This document shows, one piece after another, positions 1 to 7,788 of a DNA stretch of 39,691 bases. The position numbers and the translations under genes are program-made. Below the pieces are notes generated by a model. It did not search any database. It had not been told where the DNA came from and was given only the letters and a program-made list of their open reading frames with translations. Source of the stretch: Staphylococcus sp. CAG:324 (GTDB taxonomy: Bacteria; Bacillota_I; Bacilli_A; ML615J-28; CAG-313); contig FR890801.1 in NCBI GenBank assembly GCA_000433035.1, positions 1-39,691 of the forward strand. The letters run 5' to 3'. The number at the start of each line of letters is the position of its first letter. Position 1 is the first letter of the stretch.

Positions 1-567
1 CGTTTTTTGGTATTGTTTTAAAACATTTTACTTTTAATTTAAATATTTTATTATAAAAAATATTTTATTTTAAAAACGTTTTATTATAAATTAAAAGTTA
101 TTTTACATATTTTAATAATAATTTATAAGTTATTAATTTTATTTTAAAAGTATAGTAAAAGAAATCAAAACGATTGACATTTAACATTGTAAATAAAAAA
201 ATAATTAAATATATATTTATTTATGTATTATTTTGCTTTCTGCATACACAAATAAGTGATTACTTTGTCGACAAAAACCAATTTTAAAAACTTGCATTTT
301 TTTGATTTTACCCCCTAGGGGGTTTGTAATTTTTCAACTTTCTTTGAAAAACTCAAAAAATATTTGTTTTTTGCCTTCATTTTGACAATCCAAATCTTTT
401 TTTAAAAATCTTTTCCAAACTTTCATTTATTTTTTAGTAAGTTCACAAAAAGACAAAACCAATAAATATGGTTATACTTAAATAGTTATGTAAATAATTA
501 TTGCAAATTGTTTGAAAATAAATTTTTATTTTGGTATAATGCTAGATGTAAAAAGGAGGTTATATTT
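1..567. other. Long AT-rich non-coding region upstream of the par cassette
   Basis: No credible gene is visible on either strand. The stretch is very AT-rich but holds three perfect palindromes: AAAACGTTTT at 73-82, TTTGTCGACAAA at 264-275 and ACCCCCTAGGGGGT at 310-323. The last is a striking G+C block in this context. Because the next gene encodes a ribbon-helix-helix protein paired with ParA, this is the natural place for a centromere or operator. That role is inference; I see no regular tandem iterons. Confidence 0.5.
512..540 (+). promoter_or_regulatory. Sigma-A-type promoter for the par operon
   Basis: TTGAAA at 512-517 and TATAAT at 535-540 are separated by 17 bases. The start codon of the RHH gene lies 28 bases downstream behind a strong AAAGGAGG ribosome binding site. 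Confidence 0.6.
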
Positions 568-921
568 ATGAATCAACAACCAATTAAAAGAAGAAATCCA
601 TTTGAAGTACCAAAGATGGTCGAAGAAGAGACAACATCACAAATTCAAGACGAAGAAGAAGTATTAGAAACGAATTATGAGCAGCCAAAAGTAGTTACAC
701 AGACAACTTCAACTATTCGTACTGCTCAAAAACAACCTAAACAAGTTGTTAGACAACAATATTACCATCAAGAAGATGTAAATAGAGAAAAATATACATC
801 GACAATGGATATTACACTAAGAAGACAGATTAAAATTGCTTGTGCAACAAGAGGAATAATGTTTGCTAAATTTGTAGAAGATGCTTGTCGTGAAAAGTTA
901 CAGAGAGAAGGTGGTAGATAA
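568..921 (+). CDS. Small ribbon-helix-helix protein, putative centromere-binding partner of ParA
   Basis: The protein has 117 residues. An upstream in-frame ATG at 508 is rejected because AAAGGAGG at 552-558 sits just before the ATG at 568. The first ~75 residues are polar, rich in Gln, Glu and Thr, and look disordered. The last ~40 residues (from KYTSTMDITLRRQIKIACA onward) read like the strand-helix-helix fold of ParG/CopG-type DNA-binding proteins. The stop codon overlaps the ATG of the ParA gene by one base (TAATG), so the two are translationally coupled. Disordered tail plus RHH next to a short ParA is the arrangement of type Ib partition systems, in which the RHH protein binds the centromere, represses the operon and stimulates ParA. 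Family assignment is from the pattern and size, without an alignment. Confidence 0.6.
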   Translation: MNQQPIKRRNPFEVPKMVEEETTSQIQDEEEVLETNYEQPKVVTQTTSTIRTAQKQPKQVVRQQYYHQEDVNREKYTSTMDITLRRQIKIACATRGIMFAKFVEDACREKLQREGGR

Positions 922-1709
922 TGCCTATTATTTCAGCATTTTGCAAAAAGGGTGGCGTAGGAAAAACTACTTTTCTCGGATATCTTGCACATTATCATGC
1001 TTCTCAAGGAAAAACGGTTTTAGTTATTAGTGCTGATGATCAAAATAGTATTTTTAAAATTTTTGGTGTAGACAATTTTGTTACCGATCATGATGATGAT
1101 TTTTTTGAACATCTATTAGTTGGAGAAAAAAAGCCACAAGATATTACTTTTGAGGCAAGAATAAATATGTATTTAATGAAAACCTTAAATACAGACAGAC
1201 TTTCTCTCAATTTGACCCTTAAACGCTCTGAAGAAAAGCATTTAAGACAAATTATTGAAGGTTTTAAGAGTTTTTTTGACTATATTTTTATTGATTTTCC
1301 TCCTTCAAGTAGCAGATTGAGTGAAATTTTGTTAGATATTAGTGACTCTATTTTAATTGTTGTCGGCTTAGACACGCTTGGTTTACAAGGTTTTTCGAAC
1401 ACAATTCAGTATTTTGTTGATACTGATATAGATTTAGCCAAAATTAAGTACATTGTACCCGTTGGATACATTAAAGGAAGGAGGGCTCCAATTAAGTGTT
1501 TAAAAGAACTAAAAGAACAAGCCAAAACACTCACTCCTAATGCCGAAATTACTGCTCCAATTAAGGATAAAGCAGAGATTAAAAATATCCAATCTGATGG
1601 TATTTCAATCTTCGATAATCAACCTATGAAAGATAGATTTCACCAAAAAAATTTTGATGAGATTAAAAAAGATTTAATTTTGATGTTTAAAGACATAAAA
1701 CTTGACTAA
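921..1709 (+). CDS. ParA/Soj-family partition ATPase
   Basis: The 262-residue protein opens with a deviant Walker A motif, KGGVGKTT at residues 10-17, typical of ParA/MinD ATPases. A Walker B-like segment (YIFIDFPPSSSR) lies near residue 120. It has no N-terminal HTH domain, so it resembles Soj or type Ib plasmid ParA rather than P1 ParA. It would bind DNA non-specifically in the ATP form and move or position origin regions with the RHH protein encoded just upstream. The gene reads toward the origin, opposite to dnaN and dnaA, and ends in a terminator shared with dnaN. No Spo0J-type ParB gene is present in the window. Whether this acts on the chromosome or is a remnant of an integrated element cannot be told from sequence. 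Confidence 0.85.
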   Translation: MPIISAFCKKGGVGKTTFLGYLAHYHASQGKTVLVISADDQNSIFKIFGVDNFVTDHDDDFFEHLLVGEKKPQDITFEARINMYLMKTLNTDRLSLNLTLKRSEEKHLRQIIEGFKSFFDYIFIDFPPSSSRLSEILLDISDSILIVVGLDTLGLQGFSNTIQYFVDTDIDLAKIKYIVPVGYIKGRRAPIKCLKELKEQAKTLTPNAEITAPIKDKAEIKNIQSDGISIFDNQPMKDRFHQKNFDEIKKDLILMFKDIKLD

Positions 1710-1715
1710 AAAAGT

Positions 1716-1745
1716 AAAAAAAGCACTATTTTTAGTGCTTTTTTT
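1716..1745. terminator. Bidirectional terminator between parA and dnaN
   Basis: AAGCACTA and TAGTGCTT form a stem with a TTTT loop. A-tracts and T-tracts flank it on both sides, so it can serve both convergent genes. Confidence 0.85.
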
Positions 1746-1756
1746 ATGTCAAATTA

Positions 1757-2878
1757 TTAAAAAACTCTAACTGGCAATAATAATTGGGTTAAACTTTCAT
1801 CATTTATTTCTTTAAGAATGGTTGGTTTTATTTCACCTGTAAAATAGAAATTAATTTTATCTTTTTCAAATGAACGAAGTGCCTCTAATAAATATCTTGT
1901 GCTAAAAGCTATTTGAAAATTTACATCATTTATTTCATTTAAAAGATAAATTTCTTCAACAACTTTTCCAATTTCAGAAGAATTAGAGGAGATTTCAACT
2001 TTTTTAGAGTTGCAAAAATTAAATTTTACAATACTTAAATTATCTAAACTAGTAAATAAAGAAGCTCTATCAACTGCATTTATTAATTCGTTTTTATTAA
2101 ATTCAGCAACAAATAAATAATCTTTAGGAAATAAACTAGAAGTATCTGGATAATTTCCCTCAATTAATCTTGTCATAAAAAATATATTTTTGTATTCAAA
2201 TAAAGCTTTGCTATTTTCTAAATACATTTTTACATAAGTTGAATCATCATCTAAAATTTTACAAAATTCCTCCAAAGATTTACTTGGAATATTAGCGCGA
2301 ATTTCAGCTTCTTCTGCAAGTTTTGATTGTTTCTTAGCAAGTCTAAAACTATCAGTTGAAACGATTTCTAAAGTACCATTTTTAGCCTTAAAATTTAAAC
2401 TAGTTAATACTATTCTAGATTCAGAAGTAGCACATGCAAATGAAGTTTGTCTAATTATTTTTTTTAATTCTTTGCTATCAAATAAAATCGCATTGCTATT
2501 AGTTGTAAAATTAGTTGGTGGATACGTAGTTTTATCGTATGCAATTAAAGTAAAGTCTGATCTATCAGAAATTATTTTAATAGAATTTTTTTCAAACAAA
2601 GTAAATTCAACATCTTTTCCTTCAACTTTTTTCACAATATCAACAAAATATTTACCAGGAACAACGCATTCCCCTTCTTCATATAATCTTATTTTTTCAC
2701 TTTTTTCTAAAATTACTTTAATTGCAATTTCTTTATTTGTAGTAATGAAAGTAATTTGATCATTTTTAATTATTATTTGAATTCCTGTTAAAATAGGCAT
2801 AGGTGTTTTTTGAGAAAGTCCTTTAGATACATTTAATAGTGTGGATAACAAGATTTCTCTTTCAATTATAAATTTCAT
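1757..2878 (-). CDS. dnaN: DNA polymerase III beta subunit (sliding clamp)
   Basis: The 373-residue protein has the usual length and the three-fold repeated clamp architecture. It begins MKFIIEREILLSTLLNVSKG and ends in the typical family pattern LTQLLLPVRVF, which carries the C-terminal clamp signature. It encircles DNA and tethers the replicative polymerase. It lies directly downstream of dnaA on the same strand, 112 bases away, as in most Firmicutes. AGAGGT precedes the ATG at a suitable distance. A DnaA box lies inside the 5' end of the gene at 2840-2848. Transcription is probably from the dnaA promoter, although the origin element between the genes may carry its own. Confidence 0.97.
   Translation of the reverse strand: MKFIIEREILLSTLLNVSKGLSQKTPMPILTGIQIIIKNDQITFITTNKEIAIKVILEKSEKIRLYEEGECVVPGKYFVDIVKKVEGKDVEFTLFEKNSIKIISDRSDFTLIAYDKTTYPPTNFTTNSNAILFDSKELKKIIRQTSFACATSESRIVLTSLNFKAKNGTLEIVSTDSFRLAKKQSKLAEEAEIRANIPSKSLEEFCKILDDDSTYVKMYLENSKALFEYKNIFFMTRLIEGNYPDTSSLFPKDYLFVAEFNKNELINAVDRASLFTSLDNLSIVKFNFCNSKKVEISSNSSEIGKVVEEIYLLNEINDVNFQIAFSTRYLLEALRSFEKDKINFYFTGEIKPTILKEINDESLTQLLLPVRVF
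2840..2848 (-). other. DnaA box inside the 5' end of dnaN
   Basis: TGTGGATAA, the exact reverse complement of the consensus TTATCCACA. It continues the box cluster found in the dnaA-dnaN spacer. Confidence 0.6.
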
Positions 2879-2899
2879 ATTTTTACCTCTTTATTTATT

Positions 2900-2946
2900 T
2901 TTTAAATTTTTTAATATTATTATTAGCAGTGTGGATAAGTGGATAA
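2900..2946 (-). other. oriC: Origin unwinding element: two tandem DnaA boxes plus a TAA-trio tract
   Basis: On the minus strand a near-consensus box TTATCCACT (2946-2938) abuts an exact box TTATCCACA (2938-2930). A CTGC step follows at 2929-2926, then TAATAATAATATTAAAAA. This order (paired boxes, short G+C step, repeated TAG/TAA trinucleotides) matches the DnaA-trio unwinding element described for Bacillus subtilis between dnaA and dnaN. The tract runs on into an A+T-only stretch suitable for melting. Confidence 0.7.
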
Positions 2947-2990
2947 CTTTTTTTATAATTTCATTTTCCAGTCCTTATATTATATAAAAA

Positions 2991-4373
2991 TTATTTATTT
3001 AATTTATCTACTAAATTAGTAACATCTTGACTAATACATTCGTCACTTTTTATTCCATCTTCAATTTTATCTATTGCGTGAGCAACTGTTGCATGATCTC
3101 TGTTTCCAAGATATTCTCCAATTTTTTTTAGTCCAATATTATATTTAGTTCTTAATAAATAAATGGCAATACTTCGTGCATATACAATTTCTTGTTTTCT
3201 AGAAGATCCAGAAAGTTCTTTTACCGGAATATTAAAATAAGAAGCAACAATTGTCTTTACGTTTTCTGCTTGGCTAGATGATACTTCATTGGATGAACTT
3301 TTATTAGAAGAAATAATAGATTCTAACGATAGTTTAGCATTTTCTAATGTATAATCTATGTTAAAAGCTACACAATAGTTAACAAATCTTCGAAGAGCTC
3401 CTTCTAATTCACGTACATTCTCTTCAAAATTAGTAGCAATGTAATCTAAAGCATCGTTAGAAACATCATCAACGTTAGCAATAAGGGTTGATAGTTTACT
3501 TTTTAAAATGGCTTTTCTTAAATCTTGATTTGGTTTTTTAATATCTACTTGCATACCCCAAGTAAATCTAGATTTTAAACGATCCATAATATTTAATTCG
3601 CTTGCTTTACGATCTGATGTAACAATAATTTGTTTATTTTTTTCAAAAAGATACTCAAACAATTTAAAAAATTCATCTTGTGAACCTTGTCTGTCCGCAA
3701 GATATTGAATATCATCAACCAGTAAAACATCTGCACTTCGATAATAATTATCAAAATAATCAGATATTGCTGTAGATTTTTGATTTTTATTTTTGGACTT
3801 AAAATAATCTTCGACAAACTGTTGAGCTGTTGTATAAACTATTTTTGTATTTAAATTATTATCTAGGATGTAATGACCTATTGCCATCATTAAATGGGTT
3901 TTTCCAAGTCCTACATCGCCAAAAATATAAAAAGGGTTAACTGTTACATGGGGTGATTCAGCAACCTTTACAGAAAAGGTAAAGGCCTCTCTATTTGCTT
4001 CACCAGTTACAAAATTATCAAAAGTATATTCTGGTCTTAATACTCTTTCTTTGATAGCTTTCTCGCTAGAATCAATATTAGTTAATCCAATAGAATTTTT
4101 TTTCTCTTTTTCTTTTGTTGCATCTGAAGATGTTATAAATTTAAATTGCATTAATTCTTTCGTGTAATTATTTAGAATTTCATTCATTTGTGATAAATAT
4201 ATTTTTTCTAGTCGAAATTTTTCTAAGCTATTTGCTACAATTAAATAAATATTACCACCTTGAACTTTATATATTTCCGTTATTTCGTTAAAAATAGTAT
4301 TATACTGAGCAGGAGGAAGTTTTTCTTTTAACTCATTTTTGACATTATTTAACAAAATATAAGCTTGCTCCAT
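2991..4373 (-). CDS. dnaA: Chromosomal replication initiator protein DnaA
   Basis: The protein has 460 residues. Domain I spans about residues 1-80, a short linker follows, and the AAA+ domain carries Walker A GDVGLGKTH (152-160) and Walker B LLVDDIQYL. The C-terminal DNA-binding domain ends with the DnaA signature RDHATVAHA. It binds DnaA boxes and melts the origin. A GTG nine bases upstream (4382) overlaps the ribosome binding site AGAGGTG, so the ATG at 4373 is preferred. The gene heads the leftward dnaA-dnaN pair and diverges from the rightward rpmH side across a 227-base intergenic region full of DnaA boxes, so DnaA probably autoregulates. Confidence 0.98.
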   Translation of the reverse strand: MEQAYILLNNVKNELKEKLPPAQYNTIFNEITEIYKVQGGNIYLIVANSLEKFRLEKIYLSQMNEILNNYTKELMQFKFITSSDATKEKEKKNSIGLTNIDSSEKAIKERVLRPEYTFDNFVTGEANREAFTFSVKVAESPHVTVNPFYIFGDVGLGKTHLMMAIGHYILDNNLNTKIVYTTAQQFVEDYFKSKNKNQKSTAISDYFDNYYRSADVLLVDDIQYLADRQGSQDEFFKLFEYLFEKNKQIIVTSDRKASELNIMDRLKSRFTWGMQVDIKKPNQDLRKAILKSKLSTLIANVDDVSNDALDYIATNFEENVRELEGALRRFVNYCVAFNIDYTLENAKLSLESIISSNKSSSNEVSSSQAENVKTIVASYFNIPVKELSGSSRKQEIVYARSIAIYLLRTKYNIGLKKIGEYLGNRDHATVAHAIDKIEDGIKSDECISQDVTNLVDKLNK

Positions 4374-4437
4374 CAAAATCACCTCTGCAATATGATAACA
4401 TATTTTGATAAAAAATTAAAGCAGTTAGTTAAAATAC

Positions 4438-4521
4438 TTTTCCACATAGTTATCAACATTTTATCCACAAAAAAATATTAGAATTATAAACAAATTTTCC
4501 ACATTGTTAATATGTTGATAG
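4438..4521. other. oriC: DnaA-box cluster upstream of dnaA (second half of oriC)
   Basis: One exact box TTATCCACA lies at 4461-4469. One-mismatch boxes are TTTTCCACA at 4438-4446, TTATCAACA at 4450-4458 and TTTTCCACA at 4495-4503. A weaker reverse match TGTTGATAG lies at 4513-4521. Together with the dnaA-dnaN spacer this forms a bipartite origin of the Bacillus type. The switch in gene direction also falls here. Confidence 0.8.
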
Positions 4522-4548
4522 TTAAAATGTATCATAGAATTATTTAAC

Positions 4549-4577
4549 TTGCAAAAAACATTACAATATGATAAAAT
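4549..4577 (+). promoter_or_regulatory. Promoter with TTGCAA -35 element
   Basis: TTGCAA at 4549-4554 and TAAAAT at 4572-4577 are 17 bases apart. The same TTGCAAAAAA-type -35 region recurs at other genes in the window. Confidence 0.6.
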
Positions 4578-4600
4578 AAAAACAATTAATGAGGTGAATT

Positions 4601-5716
4601 ATGAATAATAAGGGCTTAAATGCAAAAATAAAAATATTTATAATTGTTATTTATACAATTGTTTTATTTAGTATCATTTTACTTTCATTTGGAAAATCTA
4701 AAATTAATAGATTTTCTGAATATCAAGATAAAGCATATGATGATCAAATTGCAGTAAATTTAAGAGATATAGAAAATAGAAAATCAAAGCTTTCTACTGG
4801 TAGTGAAGATGAAGAAGGAAAACACGAAAAAAGTACACATGATTTACAAATACAAATAGTCAAATTGAAAAGCAACACATCAATAAAGAATATTAAAATT
4901 TATTTGGCTGCTAAAACTTTAGATAATGGATATCGTTATGATGAATATACAAGTTCATCAAAAGAAATGAGTACATTGGTTTATACTTCAATAACATCTT
5001 TTACAACCTTTGCTACTAAAGAGATTGAAGAATTAACTAAGGATGGTAAAAAAGAAGAATATTTATTTGATGAAACACCAATAGAATATTATATAAGAAT
5101 TTCTTATACATTAAATGATGAAAATGAAGAGAGAAATTTAGCATATAAAACGAAGGCACTATCTTTTAATCAGGAAAAAACTTTTAAGGATGTTGAAAAT
5201 AGAAAGGTGGATAGCAATAATGCTAACTATATCGAAAGTAAAGATGATCCGATTAAATTAAAAGTGAATAAAACATTAATTTCTGAAGAAAGTTCGTTAA
5301 AAGAAATTAAAAATGATACATTAAGAGTAGAATTTAAGGTAAATACTGAAAATTTAAATAAATATAAATATGATAGTGAGTATTTAGAAAAAAATAAACT
5401 GGTTAGTATTGAACTTCCTAAGGGAGCTAATGATGATGATGCATGGAATGTTGAACCGGAAATTAATGATATTAAGTTTGAAGTATATGCTAAGATAACA
5501 AATGATGATGATCAATTTTCTAGTTATGTTAAAATGTACTCTATTTATGGTTTTTTTAGTAAGAATAGAGCAGTATCTATTGCAACATATAACATTGATG
5601 AAGTTTTTAATGTCGATACTTTATACATCATAGCAGAAGGTAGTATTTATAATGGAACATCACAAACTTTTAAAACTTTATATAGTGTAAAAGTAAATGA
5701 TTTACCTAATATTTAA
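4601..5716 (+). CDS. Membrane-anchored extracellular protein of unknown function
   Basis: I do not recognise this 371-residue protein. Residues ~10-30 (IFIIVIYTIVLFSIILLSF) form one hydrophobic anchor or uncleaved signal. No lipobox Cys follows. The rest is charged, rich in Lys, Asp, Glu and Asn, with beta-prone segments, and should lie outside the cell. There is no cysteine or obvious enzyme motif. A GAGGTG ribosome binding site lies before the ATG. It sits between the DnaA-box cluster and rpmH, where Firmicutes usually have no gene, and it has its own promoter. General type is similar to the leftward membrane protein at 12339-13448, but no homology is claimed. Confidence 0.75.
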   Translation: MNNKGLNAKIKIFIIVIYTIVLFSIILLSFGKSKINRFSEYQDKAYDDQIAVNLRDIENRKSKLSTGSEDEEGKHEKSTHDLQIQIVKLKSNTSIKNIKIYLAAKTLDNGYRYDEYTSSSKEMSTLVYTSITSFTTFATKEIEELTKDGKKEEYLFDETPIEYYIRISYTLNDENEERNLAYKTKALSFNQEKTFKDVENRKVDSNNANYIESKDDPIKLKVNKTLISEESSLKEIKNDTLRVEFKVNTENLNKYKYDSEYLEKNKLVSIELPKGANDDDAWNVEPEINDIKFEVYAKITNDDDQFSSYVKMYSIYGFFSKNRAVSIATYNIDEVFNVDTLYIIAEGSIYNGTSQTFKTLYSVKVNDLPNI

Positions 5717-5743
5717 ATAAAAAAATTAAAAAAGTTTTATTGT

Positions 5744-5772
5744 TTGACAAAAATAGGTAATTATAGTATAAT
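5744..5772 (+). promoter_or_regulatory. Consensus promoter of the rpmH operon
   Basis: TTGACA at 5744-5749 and TATAAT at 5767-5772 both match the sigma-A consensus exactly with 17-base spacing, as expected for a ribosomal protein operon. Confidence 0.9.
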
Positions 5773-5805
5773 AAGAAAGCATGGTTTTAAATAGGAGGTG
5801 CTCAT

Positions 5806-5940
5806 ATGAAAAGAACATACCAACCTAACAAACGTAAACATAGTAAAACTCATGGTTTCCGTGCACGTATGGCAACTGTTGGCGGAAGAAAAGTATTAGC
5901 GCGTAGACGTTCAAAAGGTAGAGCTGTCTTATCAGCATAA
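5806..5940 (+). CDS. rpmH: 50S ribosomal protein L34
   Basis: This short gene encodes 44 residues, the usual L34 length, beginning MKRTYQPNKRKHSKTHGF and ending in an Arg/Lys-rich tail with VLSA. L34 binds 23S rRNA in the large subunit. The ATG follows AGGAGGTG at a standard distance. It is the first gene of the classical rpmH-rnpA-yidC-jag-mnmE series next to the origin. A hairpin between rpmH and rnpA may make rpmH mRNA more abundant than the downstream message. Confidence 0.97.
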   Translation: MKRTYQPNKRKHSKTHGFRARMATVGGRKVLARRRSKGRAVLSA

Positions 5941-5969
5941 TAAAAAAAAGAAATATTATTATAAACTTG

Positions 5970-6010
5970 GACCACTTCAGTCATTTTAAAAAAGGTGGTC
6001 TTTTATTTTT
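5970..6010 (+). terminator. Hairpin with T-rich tail between rpmH and rnpA
   Basis: GACCACTT (5970-5977) pairs with AAGGTGGTC (5992-6000) with one bulged base, and TTTTATTTTT follows. It is probably a partial terminator that lowers rnpA expression relative to rpmH. Confidence 0.6.
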
Positions 6011-6024
6011 GTTTTGAGGTGTAT

Positions 6025-6381
6025 ATGAAAAAAAAATATCGAATTAAAAAAAACCATGAAATAGCCTCAATTGTGAACATAAGAAAAAAAGTAGTTAATA
6101 AAAATTATATTATTTACTTTAAAAAAACAGAAAATCAAGTGGCGAGGTTTGCCTTTTCTGTTTCAAAAAAATATGGAAAAGCAGTTGAAAGAAATAAGGC
6201 AAAAAGAATTGCAAGAAGTATTTTTCGTAAGTATTTAAATGTATATCATAATATAGATTTTGTTGTAATAATTAAACCAAGTTCAAAAAAAGCAAATTAT
6301 GATGAACTTGAAAATGAAGTTGAATTTTTATTAGATTTAATTAATAAAAAAAATTCCAAGGAGGAAAAAAGTGAGATTTAA
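6025..6381 (+). CDS. rnpA: Ribonuclease P protein component
   Basis: The 118-residue protein assists the RNase P RNA in 5' maturation of tRNA. It shows the family pattern ARFAFSVSKKYGKAVERNKAKR, including the RNR-type basic motif in the central helix. The ATG at 6025 is chosen over an in-frame GTG at 5995 because GAGGTG lies just upstream and the L34 hairpin ends before it. The 3' end overlaps the yidC start by 11 bases, so the two are coupled. Confidence 0.95.
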   Translation: MKKKYRIKKNHEIASIVNIRKKVVNKNYIIYFKKTENQVARFAFSVSKKYGKAVERNKAKRIARSIFRKYLNVYHNIDFVVIIKPSSKKANYDELENEVEFLLDLINKKNSKEEKSEI

Positions 6382-7771
6382 AAGTTATAAGCAAATATTT
6401 TTTATCGCCGTAATGTTTTTATTATTATTTATTACATCTTGTAGCTGTGTAGGGAATACTCAGCCTAAAACATCATTTGCGGCAGACGAAACAGACAAAA
6501 ATTTAATTGAATGGGTTAATACTAAAATTGATGAAGGAGTTTCTACAGAAGGAAAAACAGAACAACAAATTTTAGATGAGAAAAAAACTTTTGCAAAAGA
6601 ATTAATACAAAATTATATTAATGATGATGTCATAGCTAAAAAGAAAAAAAATCAATATCAAGTGGATATTATTAGAAATTATGATATTCCTTTATATCTT
6701 GGATTAATTGATAAAGCAACAATCTCTAATCATACAGATACTTCAACTGAAAGCAAGTGGGTTAAAGCAGCAACTTATGTTAGGAATTGTACTGGTGCAT
6801 CTAATGTAGATAGTACAAATTTAATTAAAGACATAGAAGCTAATAATGGTGAAGAACTAAATTTAAATGATATTGTTTGTTCTTTTGCATTAAAAGTAGA
6901 AGAAAGAACAGTTAATCTTGAATCCGAACCAATTGTATTTTACACGGGTAAAGCTTTTTGGAGCCATCTATTTAATAATTTGTTGGTATTTCCAATGGCT
7001 TGGCTGATGGTTCAACTATCCAATTTATTTGGTGGTTTCTATATTATAGGTTTATTGATAACAACCATTTTAGTACGTACAATTGCTTGGCCAATTTATG
7101 CTAAAACAAACGATATGACACTGAAAATGCAATTAATGCAACCTGAACTTAATAAAATTCAAGAGAAATATGCTACACGTCAAGATGATAGGTCCAAACA
7201 AATGATGCAAATGGAAATGGCCCAATTGTATAAAAAGTATAAAGTTGGATTAAGTGGATGTTTAATGCCATTTTTACAATTTCCTATTTTTATGGCAATA
7301 TATCGAGCTGTATCTAGAATTCCTTATACAATTGCATATGAAGGTACTATTTATAAAAATGACTGGGCTAATGAAATCAATCCTCGCTTTTTAGGAATTA
7401 ATTTATTTGAAGATCGAACAGCAGGAACTGGTCAATTTATTGGTATTATTATACTAGTTGTAGTCGTAATTGGTACACAATTTTTAAGTCAATGGATTTC
7501 ACAAAGAAGACAAAAGAAAAATCAACAAGAATCACAAGCAGATATTCCAGCATATCGCAGACAATCATACGAGCAAACAAAAGGTGGCGCTCAAACTTCA
7601 ATGAAAATGATGATGTATATGATGATGTTGATGATGGGATTGTTTGTTTTTACAAGTAAAGCAGGTCTGGGTATTTATTGGTGTATTGGTAATTTATATT
7701 CTATGGCACAAATGGCTATTAATAGCAAGACGAATGCTAAGCGAATGGAAAAATTAAGAAAAAAACTATAA
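6371..7771 (+). CDS. yidC: YidC/OxaA/SpoIIIJ membrane protein insertase (lipoprotein, long N-terminal ectodomain)
   Basis: The 466-residue protein begins at GTG behind CAAGGAGG and overlaps rnpA. A signal segment ends in lipobox ITSC with Cys24. The conserved insertase core starts near residue 195 and includes ILVRTIAWPIYAK with the hydrophilic-groove Arg, the coiled C1 loop (LMQPELNKIQEKY) and later membrane segments; the tail is basic. It inserts membrane proteins with or without SecYEG. Bacillus SpoIIIJ and YqjG are about 260-275 residues, so the ~170-residue region between lipid anchor and first membrane segment is unusual for a Gram-positive YidC. Position after rnpA and before jag confirms the identity. 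Confidence 0.95.
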   Translation: MRFKSYKQIFFIAVMFLLLFITSCSCVGNTQPKTSFAADETDKNLIEWVNTKIDEGVSTEGKTEQQILDEKKTFAKELIQNYINDDVIAKKKKNQYQVDIIRNYDIPLYLGLIDKATISNHTDTSTESKWVKAATYVRNCTGASNVDSTNLIKDIEANNGEELNLNDIVCSFALKVEERTVNLESEPIVFYTGKAFWSHLFNNLLVFPMAWLMVQLSNLFGGFYIIGLLITTILVRTIAWPIYAKTNDMTLKMQLMQPELNKIQEKYATRQDDRSKQMMQMEMAQLYKKYKVGLSGCLMPFLQFPIFMAIYRAVSRIPYTIAYEGTIYKNDWANEINPRFLGINLFEDRTAGTGQFIGIIILVVVVIGTQFLSQWISQRRQKKNQQESQADIPAYRRQSYEQTKGGAQTSMKMMMYMMMLMMGLFVFTSKAGLGIYWCIGNLYSMAQMAINSKTNAKRMEKLRKKL

Positions 7772-7788
7772 AGGAAAGAGTTAATATT

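Noticed and set aside
1..567. CRISPR array or tandem iterons in the AT-rich leader
   Set aside because: Repeated short A/T strings have no regular spacing or constant sequence; they are expected from base composition.
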